From Streptomyces sp. AW19M42 (GTDB lineage Bacteria > Actinomycetota > Actinomycetes > Streptomycetales > Streptomycetaceae), in assembly GCA_000470535.1 (NCBI GenBank), contig CBRG010000144.1, positions 1-37,087 of the forward strand: a stretch of DNA of 37,087 bases, read 5' to 3'. Each line of letters begins with the position of its first letter. Within the stretch, counting starts at the first letter, position 1. Below the pieces are notes generated by a model, which made no database searches, was not told the origin of the DNA, and saw nothing but the letters and a program-made list of their open reading frames with translations. This document shows, piece by piece, positions 25,108 to 32,754 of this stretch. Made by a program: the position numbers and the translations under genes.

Positions 25108-25874
25108 GCCGGCATCACCGCGGGCATGTCCCCGTCGGGTCCCTTCCGGCCGGTGCTCGTGGCCCGCACCGGCGGCGCGGCCGGGTCGGGGCCGTCGTCC
25201 GCGGCGGCGTCCTCGCCGGCCTTGCGCTGCTCGTGGAAGGCGAGGATCTGGAGCTCGATGGAGAGGTCGACCTTGCGCACGTCGACGCCGTCGGGCACCG
25301 AGAGCACGGTCGGGGCGAAGTTCAGGATGGAGGTGACACCGGCGGCCACCAGGCGGTCGCAGACCTGCTGCGCCGCGCCGGGCGGGGTGGTGATCACACC
25401 GATCGACACGCCGTTCTCGCTGATGATCCGGTCCAGCTCGTCGGCGTGCTGGACGGGGATACCCGCGACGGGCGTTCCGGTCATCGCCGGGTCGGCGTCG
25501 ATCAGCGCGGCGACCCGGAAGCCGCGGGAGGCGAAACCGCCGTAGTTGGCGAGCGCGGCACCGAGGTTGCCGATGCCGACGATGGCGACCGGCCAGTCCT
25601 GGGTGAGGCCGAGTTCACGGGAGATCTGGTAGACGAGATACTCGACGTCGTAGCCGACGCCGCGCGTCCCGTAGGAACCCAGATAGCTGAAGTCCTTGCG
25701 CAGCTTGGCGGAGTTGACCCCCGCCGCCGCGGCGAGCTCCTCGGAGGAGACCGTGGGGACCGAGCGCTCGGAGAGTGCGGTCAGCGCACGGAGATACAGC
25801 GGAAGTCGGGCGACGGTGGCCTCGGGAATTCCTCGGCTACGGGTCGCCGGTCGGTGGTTTCGGCCAGTTGCCAC
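25104..25874 (-). CDS. rex: Redox-sensing transcriptional repressor Rex
   Basis: A 256-residue repressor that releases DNA when NADH binds. The N-terminal winged helix (about 15-85) includes RGIPEATVARLPLYLRALTA and NSAKLRKDFSYLGSYGTRGVGY. The Rossmann domain has VAIVGIGNLGAALANYGGF (GIGNLG at 100-105), then ALIDADP and PAAVT-type loops. It is nearly identical in character to S. coelicolor Rex. GTG at 25874 is chosen because it gives the standard N-terminus and follows AGGAG; the longer open frame upstream crosses the operator. A Rex site at 25952-25967 implies autoregulation, with hemACD as co-regulated targets. Confidence 0.97.
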   Translation of the reverse strand: MATGRNHRPATRSRGIPEATVARLPLYLRALTALSERSVPTVSSEELAAAAGVNSAKLRKDFSYLGSYGTRGVGYDVEYLVYQISRELGLTQDWPVAIVGIGNLGAALANYGGFASRGFRVAALIDADPAMTGTPVAGIPVQHADELDRIISENGVSIGVITTPPGAAQQVCDRLVAAGVTSILNFAPTVLSVPDGVDVRKVDLSIELQILAFHEQRKAGEDAAADDGPDPAAPPVRATSTGRKGPDGDMPAVMPA

Positions 25875-25951
25875 GGTGCTCCTGCGGGATGAGCGGGGCT
25901 GCAGGCGGCCGCATGTCCCATGGCCGCCCCGTCGAATGCAGGCTATGTCTT

Positions 25952-25967
25952 TGTGAACGCGTGCACA
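25952..25967. promoter_or_regulatory. Rex operator (ROP)
   Basis: TGTGAACGCGTGCACA differs by one base from the known Streptomyces Rex operator TGTGAACGCGTTCACA. It lies 78 bp before the rex start. Rex should bind here at low NADH/NAD+ and repress rex-hemACD. Confidence 0.9.
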
Positions 25968-26146
25968 AAGATGGTGTCCGATTTGTCCGGTCAAAGTGAC
26001 CGGGGTCACGCACATCCGTCGCGCGATCCAGGAACCGCCGATCGCATCAGCCCGTTGCAGACCCGAAGGGGGCAAGGTGGTACACGCTCCTCACGACTAC
26101 GCCCCCGGGACCACTCAAAACGCCCACGATGGTAACCGGGTTTCAC

Positions 26147-26422
26147 TCAGGAAATCAGCGCCCTGCGCAGTCTCGCCGGGTCCACCCGCCAGAACGTGTG
26201 CTGTTCGTTATCAATGAGCACCACGGGGATCTGCTCCCAGTACTCCCGGTACAGCTCATCGTCCAGGGTGATGTCCTTCTCCTCCCAGGACGCGCCGGTC
26301 TCCTCACAGACCTTCCGCACCACCAGCCTGGCATCGTCACAGAGGTGACACCCGGGCTTCCCGACCAGGGTCACCACCCGGTCCGCGGGCTTCTTCTTCG
26401 TACGGCGCAACAGGGGACTCAT
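26147..26422 (-). CDS. Glutaredoxin-like thioredoxin-fold protein
   Basis: A 91-residue protein with the redox-active pair CHLC in [16 protein letters not shown] (about 21-36), then [23 protein letters not shown] with the cis-proline of IPVV. This is the DUF836/glutaredoxin type of thiol-disulphide protein. An ATG three codons upstream is possible, but the start at 26422 ([11 protein letters not shown]) is preferred; GAGGGG lies just before it. It is upstream of rex on the same strand, separated by the Rex operator region, and divergent from the HAD gene. Confidence 0.88.
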   Translation of the reverse strand: MSPLLRRTKKKPADRVVTLVGKPGCHLCDDARLVVRKVCEETGASWEEKDITLDDELYREYWEQIPVVLIDNEQHTFWRVDPARLRRALIS

Positions 26423-26558
26423 ACCCCTCATTCTGCGCCGCGCGCGGCGCCGGCCGGTCCCTCGTCCCCCGCGCCCGGAATCACCCGTCCAACAATCCGG
26501 TCCACGAGAGTTCACGCCTTCGCATCCCGGCAGGTCGGGGAGGGCCGAACCGACTGGC

Positions 26559-26564
26559 TATGCT
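26559..26564 (+). promoter_or_regulatory. Possible -10 element for a leaderless HAD-IB mRNA
   Basis: TATGCT is followed by six bases and then the ATG at 26571, which has no ribosome binding site. Initiation at the start codon itself is plausible. The -35 is not distinct. Confidence 0.35.
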
Positions 26565-26570
26565 CACGAC

Positions 26571-27530
26571 ATGGCCGCTCTTGGATGGCTCACACCCCGT
26601 AGGCGCTCCGCGACAGCACGGAGCGTGCTGGCAGGCGAGGCGGCGGCGGAAGCCGCGCGGAAGTCGTCGCTCGACGCCGAGCTCCCGGCCGACACCGAAG
26701 CCGAAGCCGGCGCCACGCCCGGCACGCCGGCCGAGGAACCCGAGTTCCCCGTCGTCGGTGACGACCGGGCAGCCGCCTTCTTCGACCTCGACAACACCGT
26801 GATGCAGGGCGCCGCGATCTTCCACTTCGGCCGTGGCCTGTACAAGCGGAAGTTCTTCGAGCGCCGCGAACTGACCCGGTTCGCCTGGCAGCAGGCCTGG
26901 TTCAGGCTGGCCGGCGTCGAGGACCCCGAACACATGCAGGACGCGCGCGACAGCGCCCTGTCCATCGTGAAGGGCCACCGCGTCTCCGAGCTGATGTCCA
27001 TCGGCGAGGAGATCTACGACGAGTACATGGCCGACCGCATCTGGCCCGGCACCCGCGCCCTCGCCCAGGCCCACCTCGACGCCGGCCAGAAGGTCTGGCT
27101 GGTCACCGCCGCCCCGGTGGAGACCGCCACGATCATCGCCCGCCGCCTCGGCCTGACCGGCGCGCTCGGCACCGTCGCGGAATCCGTCGACGGCGTCTAC
27201 ACCGGACGGCTGGTGGGTGAACCGCTGCACGGCCCCGCGAAGGCCGAGGCGGTACGCGCCCTGGCGGCGGCGGAGGGCCTGGACCTGGCGCGCTGCGCCG
27301 CGTACAGCGACTCGCACAACGACATCCCGATGCTGTCCCTGGTCGGGCACCCGTACGCGATCAACCCCGACAGCAAGCTCCGCAAGCACGCGCGGGCCCG
27401 CGACTGGCGGCTGCGCGACTACCGGACGGGCCGCAAGGCGGCCAAGGTCGGCATTCCGGCCGCGGCGGGTGTGGGCGCCCTCGCGGGCGGCACCGCCGCA
27501 GCTGTCGCCCTGCACCGCCGCCGTCGCTGA
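26571..27530 (+). CDS. HAD-IB family phosphatase with hydrophobic C-terminal tail
   Basis: A 319-residue HAD hydrolase of the SerB/CicA-like IB subfamily. Motif I is FFDLDNTV (D72 nucleophile, D74). Motif II is the threonine of WLVTAAP. Motif III is the lysine of GPAKAEAV. Motif IV is [11 protein letters not shown]. The N-terminal 60 residues are Ala/Glu-rich and probably unstructured. The last 30 residues contain a Gly/Ala-rich hydrophobic stretch ([20 protein letters not shown]) ending in RRRR, suggesting a membrane tail anchor. It precedes bldN, an arrangement also found in S. coelicolor. The substrate is unknown; phosphoserine or lipid phosphates are typical for the subfamily. Confidence 0.88.
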   Translation: MAALGWLTPRRRSATARSVLAGEAAAEAARKSSLDAELPADTEAEAGATPGTPAEEPEFPVVGDDRAAAFFDLDNTVMQGAAIFHFGRGLYKRKFFERRELTRFAWQQAWFRLAGVEDPEHMQDARDSALSIVKGHRVSELMSIGEEIYDEYMADRIWPGTRALAQAHLDAGQKVWLVTAAPVETATIIARRLGLTGALGTVAESVDGVYTGRLVGEPLHGPAKAEAVRALAAAEGLDLARCAAYSDSHNDIPMLSLVGHPYAINPDSKLRKHARARDWRLRDYRTGRKAAKVGIPAAAGVGALAGGTAAAVALHRRRR

Positions 27531-27538
27531 CCCGGGCC

Positions 27539-27555
27539 GCCCCGGTCGTCGGGGC
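27539..27555. terminator. Hairpin after the HAD-IB gene
   Basis: GCCCCG and CGGGGC arms flank GTCGT, 8 bp after the stop. It is short but well placed to separate this gene from bldN. Confidence 0.5.
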
Positions 27556-27621
27556 CGTCCCCGCCCGACCACAACCTGTCGCGGCCCCTGGCAGATCTCG
27601 AAATAATTCGATCAATAACCG

Positions 27622-27636
27622 GTCACCATGCGCTAC
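27622..27636. promoter_or_regulatory. BldD-like box upstream of bldN
   Basis: GTCACCATGCGCTAC fits the BldD pattern nTnACnCWGnGTnAn with two mismatches. bldN is a known direct BldD target in S. coelicolor, so this is a good candidate site. It lies about 176 bp before the start codon. Confidence 0.5.
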
Positions 27637-27651
27637 TGAATGTGTCGAATA

Positions 27652-27668
27652 GTCGCTACAGAAGCGAC
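27652..27668. promoter_or_regulatory. Inverted repeat in the bldN promoter region
   Basis: GTCGCT-ACAGA-AGCGAC is a perfect 6-5-6 palindrome 143 bp upstream of bldN. It is immediately followed by CGTAAC (27668-27673), which equals the sigma-BldN -35, with GGGTGT 17 bp further on (two mismatches to CGTTGT). It could be an operator or part of a weak promoter. Confidence 0.4.
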
Positions 27669-27811
27669 GTAACCGGCGATTTGAGCAACTGGGTGTAGCG
27701 CCGCCTGTACGAAGCGTTATTCTCCTCAGACGCATTCCGGAACCCACCACTCACTACGACGAGTGACGGTTTCGCACTGCACGTGATGGAAGCTCTGCCT
27801 CTGGGAGTCCC

Positions 27812-28588
27812 GTGTACCCACACGTCGGGGTTGACGCCTCGGGCCTGGCTACGCTGCGCGCAACGGTCGGCGACCGCTTGCGCGGCTTCGTCCCCACCGC
27901 GTACGCCGTACCCGCCTTTGCCACCCCTGCGCCTGCCGGCCCTTGCTACGCCCTGGCCGAACGCGGTGCGGCGGTCGGAAGACGCAGCAACCGCGGCGCA
28001 ACGACCACGTCCACCGTTCGTCGGCCGACAGCCGACAGCGACAGCGCGCGCATGATGGATCTCGTCGAGCGCGCACAGGCCGGTGAGGCTGACGCCTTCG
28101 GCCGCCTCTATGACCAGTACAGCGACACCGTGTACCGCTACATCTACTACCGCGTGGGCGGCAAGGCGACAGCGGAGGACCTCACCAGTGAGACCTTCCT
28201 GCGCGCCCTGCGGCGTATCTCCACGTTCACCTGGCAGGGCCGCGACTTCGGCGCCTGGCTGGTCACCATCGCTCGCAACCTGGTCGCCGACCACTTCAAA
28301 TCCAGTCGGTTCCGGCTGGAAGTGACCACCGGCGAAATGCTCGACGCCAACGAGGTCGAGCGCAGCCCAGAGGACTCCGTCCTGGAGTCCCTCTCCAATG
28401 CCGCACTGCTGCAAGCCGTGCGCCGACTCAACCCCCAGCAGCAGGAGTGCGTGACCCTGCGCTTCCTGCAAGGGCTCTCGGTCGCCGAGACCGCCCGGGT
28501 GATGGGCAAGAACGAGGGCGCGATCAAGACCCTGCAGTACCGCGCCGTCCGCACCCTTGCCCGCCTCCTTCCGGACGATGCCCGCTGA
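27812..28588 (+). CDS. bldN: Developmental ECF sigma factor BldN (pro-sigma)
   Basis: A 258-residue ECF sigma factor needed for aerial hyphae formation. An N-terminal pro-region of roughly 85 residues (MYPHVGVDASGLATLRATV and onward) precedes the sigma domains and is removed in the S. coelicolor protein. Region 2 (about 82-160) has LYDQYSDTVYRYIYYRVGG, AEDLTSETFLRAL and WLVTIARNLVADH. Region 4 (about 195-250) has LNPQQQECVTLRFLQGLSVAETARVMGKNEGAIKTLQYRAVRTLARL split over the helix-turn-helix. GTG 27812 follows GGGAG by four bases and gives the known N-terminus. The anti-sigma gene rsbN follows. BldD is a known repressor, and a matching box is present. Confidence 0.96.
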   Translation: MYPHVGVDASGLATLRATVGDRLRGFVPTAYAVPAFATPAPAGPCYALAERGAAVGRRSNRGATTTSTVRRPTADSDSARMMDLVERAQAGEADAFGRLYDQYSDTVYRYIYYRVGGKATAEDLTSETFLRALRRISTFTWQGRDFGAWLVTIARNLVADHFKSSRFRLEVTTGEMLDANEVERSPEDSVLESLSNAALLQAVRRLNPQQQECVTLRFLQGLSVAETARVMGKNEGAIKTLQYRAVRTLARLLPDDAR

Positions 28589-28653
28589 TCCCATCCGGGC
28601 CGAATCGCTCTCGGCAATACGTTCATCACGCACTGGTCCGATCATCCTTCGTG

Positions 28654-28682
28654 CGTAACCCAAGTGCCGCGCCACTCGTTGT
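28654..28682 (+). promoter_or_regulatory. Sigma-BldN-dependent promoter of rsbN
   Basis: CGTAAC (28654-28659) and CGTTGT (28677-28682) are spaced by 17 bp, matching the -35/-10 known for sigma-BldN targets. It lies about 130 bp before rsbN, which is itself a known sigma-BldN target, giving negative feedback. Confidence 0.75.
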
Positions 28683-28812
28683 GCCGGTTGCAGGCCCCCT
28701 GTCGTCACCCCCTGTCCGCAGACACTCACTCAATCGTGTGGATGCGCTCAAGGTGTGCAACCTTCCGGACCCTCAGGGGAGTCGACCGTCATGACGAGAG
28801 GAGGTGCCGCCA

Positions 28813-30027
28813 GTGATCGCAAACGTCTCGGCACACCGGCGGGCGAACGCCTTCGCCCAGGCCGTGGAGGAGCAGTCGCTCCGCGGTGCGGCGGCCGTAC
28901 AGCCCGAGGAACCGGCCGAACCGGCCGACCGCGGACCGCTGTTGGCCTTGGCGAACGGCCTCGGTGAGCTACCGAAGCCGGCGTTGGATCCCGAGGTCAA
29001 AGTGGTGCAGCGAGCCCAGCTCGTCGCCGCCATGGAGGCCATGTTCGCCGCGGGCGGCACGCCCGCGGCCCCCGCAGTACCCGAACAGCGGAGCAAGGGG
29101 GCCCACCGGGCCTCCCCGCTCCGCAAACTGCGCCCCAGATCGCGCTGGACGAAGGGCCTCGCGGCCGGCGGACTCACCGTCGGTGTGGCCGCGGGAGCCT
29201 TCGGCGGAGTGGCCGCGGCCAGCTCCGACGCCCTCCCGGGCGATTCGCTCTACGGGCTGAAGCGCGGCATGGAGGACATCCACCTCAACCTGGCCGGCAG
29301 CGACACCAGCCGCGGCGAGGTCTACCTGGACCAGGCATCGACCCGGCTCAGCGAGGCCCGCAGGCTGATGGAGCGCGGCCGCTCGGGCGACCTGGACCAC
29401 GAGCAGCTCGGGGAGGTCAGGCGCACGCTCAACGGCATGACGCACGACGCCACGGAGGGCCACCGCCTGCTGCACGCCGCCTACCAGCGGGACGGCGCCA
29501 TCGGCCCGATCCAGACCCTGGACACCTTCTCCCGCTCACACCGCGACAGCTGGACCAACCTCCGCGACCGGCTGCCCGTCCAGCTCACCGAGCTCGGTGA
29601 CCAGGTGAGCTCCGTCTTCGCGGCCATAGACGAAGAAGTCGCGCCGCTGCAGTCGCTGTTCCCTCGCGCCCCGGAGAAGAACGGCGGATCCCAGCGGTCC
29701 GACTCCACCGACACGGGCACGGGCTCCGGTACCGGCACGGCCCCCTCGTCGCACAAGCCGTCGCCCTCGTCCTCCTCACCCGCCGGCGCGCACGAGGGCA
29801 AGAAGGGCAGCAGCACCTCGCCCCGCCCCTCGAACTCGGGCAGCACCCCGGCGGACGGCCTGATCGGGGGCGGCACGGACGACCTCTTCGACCCGCCGTC
29901 ACCGGACGCCACCGAACCGTCCAAGGACACCCCGAGCACGGCGCCCACACCGGACATCACCCTGCCCCCGCTGATCCCCGGCCTGATCGGGGGCCTGGGC
30001 ATCGACAGCAGGGACGACAAGAACTGA
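28813..30027 (+). CDS. rsbN: Anti-sigma factor RsbN, membrane-bound (DUF5667)
   Basis: A 404-residue single-pass membrane protein. Residues about 1-85 are the cytoplasmic sigma-binding part (IANVSAHRRANAFAQAVEEQ, then LDPEVKVVQRAQLVAAMEAMF). A transmembrane helix at about 115-137 follows SRWTKG. An external DUF5667-type domain (about 138-250) has DALPGDSLYGLKRGMEDIHL and YLDQASTRLSEARRLMERG. The rest is a Ser/Pro/Thr-rich wall-spanning tail. GTG 28813 is chosen because GGAGG lies at 28800-28804, eight bases away; a GTG at 28804 is too close. RsbN binds and holds sigma-BldN in Streptomyces, and the gene follows bldN with its own sigma-BldN promoter. Confidence 0.92.
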   Translation: MIANVSAHRRANAFAQAVEEQSLRGAAAVQPEEPAEPADRGPLLALANGLGELPKPALDPEVKVVQRAQLVAAMEAMFAAGGTPAAPAVPEQRSKGAHRASPLRKLRPRSRWTKGLAAGGLTVGVAAGAFGGVAAASSDALPGDSLYGLKRGMEDIHLNLAGSDTSRGEVYLDQASTRLSEARRLMERGRSGDLDHEQLGEVRRTLNGMTHDATEGHRLLHAAYQRDGAIGPIQTLDTFSRSHRDSWTNLRDRLPVQLTELGDQVSSVFAAIDEEVAPLQSLFPRAPEKNGGSQRSDSTDTGTGSGTGTAPSSHKPSPSSSSPAGAHEGKKGSSTSPRPSNSGSTPADGLIGGGTDDLFDPPSPDATEPSKDTPSTAPTPDITLPPLIPGLIGGLGIDSRDDKN

Positions 30028-30040
30028 CCCACGAACCACC

Positions 30041-30070
30041 GCCGGACGGGCACCACCAAGCCCGTCCGGC
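30041..30070. terminator. Terminator between rsbN and the acyltransferase gene
   Basis: GCCGGACGGGC and GCCCGTCCGGC form a perfect 11-bp stem with an 8-nt loop, 13 bp after the rsbN stop. Its right arm is also the first unit of the repeat array. Confidence 0.7.
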
Positions 30071-30140
30071 CAACCCAAGCCCGTTCGACCAACCCAAGCC
30101 CGTCGTCCGGCCAACCCAAGCCCGTCCGGCGATTGAGGAC
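30057..30140. repeat. Degenerate tandem copies of the Streptomyces CAAGCCCGTCCGGC repeat
   Basis: Four units beginning CAAGCCCGT occur about 19-22 bp apart, joined by CCAACC. The last ends CCGGCGATTGAGGAC. AGCCCGTCCGGCGNTTGAGGAC is a familiar dispersed intergenic repeat of Streptomyces genomes; here it has been partly multiplied between two convergent genes. Confidence 0.75.
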
Positions 30141-30168
30141 AGAGCGGCATCCGGGCGCCCCCGGAAAC

Positions 30169-31194
30169 TCAGAAGAACACCGACCGCCGCTGCACCAGCA
30201 ACTTGTACAGCGTGTGCTGAATCTGCTCCCGCACCTGATCCGTAAGATTGAACATCAGCATCGGATCCTCCGCCGCCTCCAGCGGATACCCGTCCGTAGG
30301 AATCGGCTCACCGAACTGGATCGTCCACTTCGTCGGCAACGGCACCGCCCCCAACGGCCCCAGCCACGGAAACGTCGGCGTGATCGGGAAGTACGGCGTA
30401 CCCAGCAGCCGCGCCAGCGTCTTGGAGTTGCCGATCATGGGGTAGATCTCCTCCGCCCCCACGATCGAGCACGGCACGATCGGCACCCCGGCCCGCAGCG
30501 CCGTCGACACGAAGCCGCCCCGCCCGAAGCGCTGGAGCTTGTACCGCTCGCTGAACGGCTTGCCGATGCCCTTGAAGCCCTCCGGCATCACCCCGACGAC
30601 CTCGCCCTGCCTCAGCAGCCGCTCCGCGTCCTCCGCGCACGCCAGCGTGTGCCCCGCCTTGCGGGCCAGCTCGTTGACGACCGGCAGCATGAAGACCAGG
30701 TCCGCCGCGAGCAGCCGCAGATGCCGCCCCGCCGGATGGTTGTCGTGGACCGCGACCTGGAGCATCAGCCCGTCCAGCGGCAGCGTCCCGGAGTGGTTGG
30801 ACACGATGAGCGCCCCGCCGTCCGACGGGATGTTCTCGATGCCCTTCACCTCGACCCGGAAGTACTTCTCGTACACGGGCCGCAGCGCCGACATCAGCAC
30901 CTGGTCGGTGAGTTCCTCGTCGTAGCCGAACTCGTCGACGTCGTACTCGCCCGTGACCCGCCGCCGCAGGAACGCCAGACCGCCCGCGATCCGCCGTTCC
31001 CAGCCGGCTCGTCCCGCGCCCTCTGCCGCCGTCTCGGCCCCCTGGGGCTCACCCGGCAGCCCGGCGTCCGGCTGGCCCGGCAGGGCGCTCACGGACCCGT
31101 TGCCGCGCCCGGGTCCTCGCCGCCGCGCGGCACGCGGCGAGCCCCCCGACCGCGAACGGTCGTCGTCGAACGGAATGACCTTGGCATCCGCCAT
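30169..31194 (-). CDS. PlsC-type lysophospholipid acyltransferase family protein
   Basis: A 341-residue protein with a disordered basic N-terminus (about 1-60) and an acyltransferase domain (about 110-310). The histidine-aspartate motif is NHSGTLPLDG and the phosphate-binding motif is MPEGFKGIGKPF. Later blocks IVPCSIVGAEEIYPMIGN and KWTIQFGEPIPTDGY are also typical. The His-Asp spacing is longer than the HX4D of classical PlsC, as in the diacylglycerol-acyltransferase-like branch. It probably transfers fatty acyl chains to a lipid acceptor at the membrane. It lies 15 bp after the epimerase-like gene and should share its mRNA; GAGGAG is ten bases before the ATG. Confidence 0.87.
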   Translation of the reverse strand: MADAKVIPFDDDRSRSGGSPRAARRRGPGRGNGSVSALPGQPDAGLPGEPQGAETAAEGAGRAGWERRIAGGLAFLRRRVTGEYDVDEFGYDEELTDQVLMSALRPVYEKYFRVEVKGIENIPSDGGALIVSNHSGTLPLDGLMLQVAVHDNHPAGRHLRLLAADLVFMLPVVNELARKAGHTLACAEDAERLLRQGEVVGVMPEGFKGIGKPFSERYKLQRFGRGGFVSTALRAGVPIVPCSIVGAEEIYPMIGNSKTLARLLGTPYFPITPTFPWLGPLGAVPLPTKWTIQFGEPIPTDGYPLEAAEDPMLMFNLTDQVREQIQHTLYKLLVQRRSVFF

Positions 31195-31209
31195 CGTCGG
31201 TGCGCTCCT

Positions 31210-32307
31210 CTACCTGCCGCTCGGGGTCGGGTGTGTGTCGTCGCCGGCCCCGGTGATCCCCGGAGCCCCGCCGGCCTCTCCGGCGAACGGCATCGCTGCC
31301 AGTCTGCCGACGGCCCGGCCCACCGCTTCGGGCGGCAGCAGCCCCGGTCCCCGGCTGCGCGCGAACTCCGCGAACGTCTCCACCGTGGTGAACCGAGGCA
31401 GGAAGCCCAGGGTCTCGCGCATCTGGACGGTGGAGACCACCCTGCCATGGGTGAGCAGCCGGATCTGCTCCGGCGAGAAGTCCGTCATACCGACCGTACG
31501 GAGCGCCTGACCTACCCAGGTCACCGCGGGCAGCAGCACCGGCAGCGTCGGCCGCCCCAGCCGCCGCGAGCACTGCGAGAGCAGCAGCACCCCGTCCCCG
31601 GCGATGTTGAAGGTGCCGCTGTTCAGCGTGCCACGCCGGGGCTCGCTCGCGGCGATGCCGAGTACGTCGATGACGTCGTCCTCGTGCACGAACTGGAGCC
31701 TCGGGTCGTACCCGAACACGGTCGGCAGCACCGGCAGCGACAGATAGTCGGCCAGCGGCGAGTCCGCGTCGGGGCCCAGGATGTTCGCGAACCTCAGCAC
31801 GCACACGGCCACGTCCGGCCTGCGGCGCGCGAAGCCCCGTACGTACCCCTCTACCTCCACCGCGTCCTTCGCGAAGCCCCCGCTCGGCAGGGACTTGGGC
31901 GGGGTGGTCTCGTGGAAGACCGCCGGATCGCGGGGCGCGGAGCCGTACACACCCGTACTGGACTTGATCACCAGGCGCTGGACGGCGGGGGCCTTCTGGC
32001 ACGCACCGAGCAGCTGCATGGTGCCGATGACGTTGGTCTCCTTGACCGCGCTGCGGCCCTGGGCTCCGAGGCCCATCGCGCTGACGTCCAGGTGGACGAC
32101 CGTGTCGACCGAGTGCTCGGCGAGGACTCTGGCGATGGCGGGCTGGCGGATGTCCGCCGTCACGAAGACGGCGTCCCCCAGCTGATGGCCGGGCGCGACC
32201 GCGTCGACCGCGATCACCCGGTCCACGTCCGGATCACGCTGGATGCGCCGCACGAACCGGCCGCCCAGCTGTCGGGCCGCTCCCGTGACGAGCACGACCT
32301 TCCCCAA
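31210..32307 (-). CDS. NAD(P)-dependent epimerase/dehydratase-like protein
   Basis: A 365-residue extended-SDR protein. The dinucleotide motif is VLVTGAARQLGG and the sugar-nucleotide-epimerase-like core continues with VVHLDVSAMG, NVIGTMQLLGAC, VIKSSTGVYGS and VLRFANILGP. The usual catalytic YxxxK is altered: the lysine of GGFAKDAVE is present, but the residue four before it is glycine, not tyrosine. Ordinary epimerase chemistry is therefore doubtful, and a binding or NAD-sensing role is possible. The start is TTG 32307 with GGAAGG upstream. It is paired with the acyltransferase gene, so a lipid- or envelope-related job is inferred. Confidence 0.82.
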   Translation of the reverse strand: MGKVVLVTGAARQLGGRFVRRIQRDPDVDRVIAVDAVAPGHQLGDAVFVTADIRQPAIARVLAEHSVDTVVHLDVSAMGLGAQGRSAVKETNVIGTMQLLGACQKAPAVQRLVIKSSTGVYGSAPRDPAVFHETTPPKSLPSGGFAKDAVEVEGYVRGFARRRPDVAVCVLRFANILGPDADSPLADYLSLPVLPTVFGYDPRLQFVHEDDVIDVLGIAASEPRRGTLNSGTFNIAGDGVLLLSQCSRRLGRPTLPVLLPAVTWVGQALRTVGMTDFSPEQIRLLTHGRVVSTVQMRETLGFLPRFTTVETFAEFARSRGPGLLPPEAVGRAVGRLAAMPFAGEAGGAPGITGAGDDTHPTPSGR

Positions 32308-32488
32308 GATCAGCGCCTTCCGTCGGTCTCCCGTGAGGTGAGTGGGAGGGGTCCTCGAAGAGAGGTTCTCCCCCGGTCGTCACCGTAGCGGGTGGATGTT
32401 GCCCTGTGATGCCCGCGCGGCGGCCTTCTCCCGCGTCTTGGCCCGAATGTGTGTCCCGGGACCCGGCCGCACCGGGCCCCGCACAGCA

Positions 32489-32525
32489 CCGCAGCCCTCC
32501 CGCCTTACAGGCGGGAGGGCTGCGG
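32489..32525. terminator. Terminator downstream of the bS22 gene
   Basis: Perfect 16-bp arms CCGCAGCCCTCCCGCC and GGCGGGAGGGCTGCGG with loop TTACA, 20 bp beyond the bS22 stop on the minus strand. Confidence 0.9.
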
Positions 32526-32545
32526 ATTTCACGAACTGCGTTCGC

Positions 32546-32644
32546 TTACTTCTTGTTGCGACGCTGAACGCGCGTGCGCTTGAGCAGCTTGCGGTGCTTC
32601 TTCTTGGCCATCCGCTTACGCCGCTTCTTAATGACAGAGCCCAC
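32546..32644 (-). CDS. Small ribosomal protein bS22 (AURKAIP1/COX24 family)
   Basis: A 32-residue, extremely basic peptide: [20 protein letters not shown] followed by [11 protein letters not shown]. It matches the actinobacterial bS22/COX24 family, found in the 30S subunit of mycobacteria. GTG at 32644 has GAGGG five bases upstream, and the stop TAA is followed by a strong terminator. It is easily missed because of its size. It is transcribed as its own unit or with the BdtA-like gene located 110 bp upstream. Confidence 0.92.
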   Translation of the reverse strand: MGSVIKKRRKRMAKKKHRKLLKRTRVQRRNKK

Positions 32645-32754
32645 GACTACCCTCGCTCACTTCTTCTTCACTGGTGCGGGGCGTCTGGGCCCACACGACC
32701 TACGTCGGCCTAGCCTACCCGCCACCGGGTGAGGGACGTAATCCGAGGGGAATG

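Noticed and set aside
23761..25545. 594-codon plus-strand frame opposite hemA and rex
   Set aside because: Antisense shadow of two well-defined genes with no recognisable domain.
30057..30140. CRISPR-like array
   Set aside because: Units are short, irregular and without unique spacers; they match the dispersed Streptomyces intergenic repeat.
30133..32388. 751-codon plus-strand open frame opposite the acyltransferase and epimerase genes
   Set aside because: Arg/His/Pro-rich antisense shadow; both minus-strand genes have clear domains and starts.
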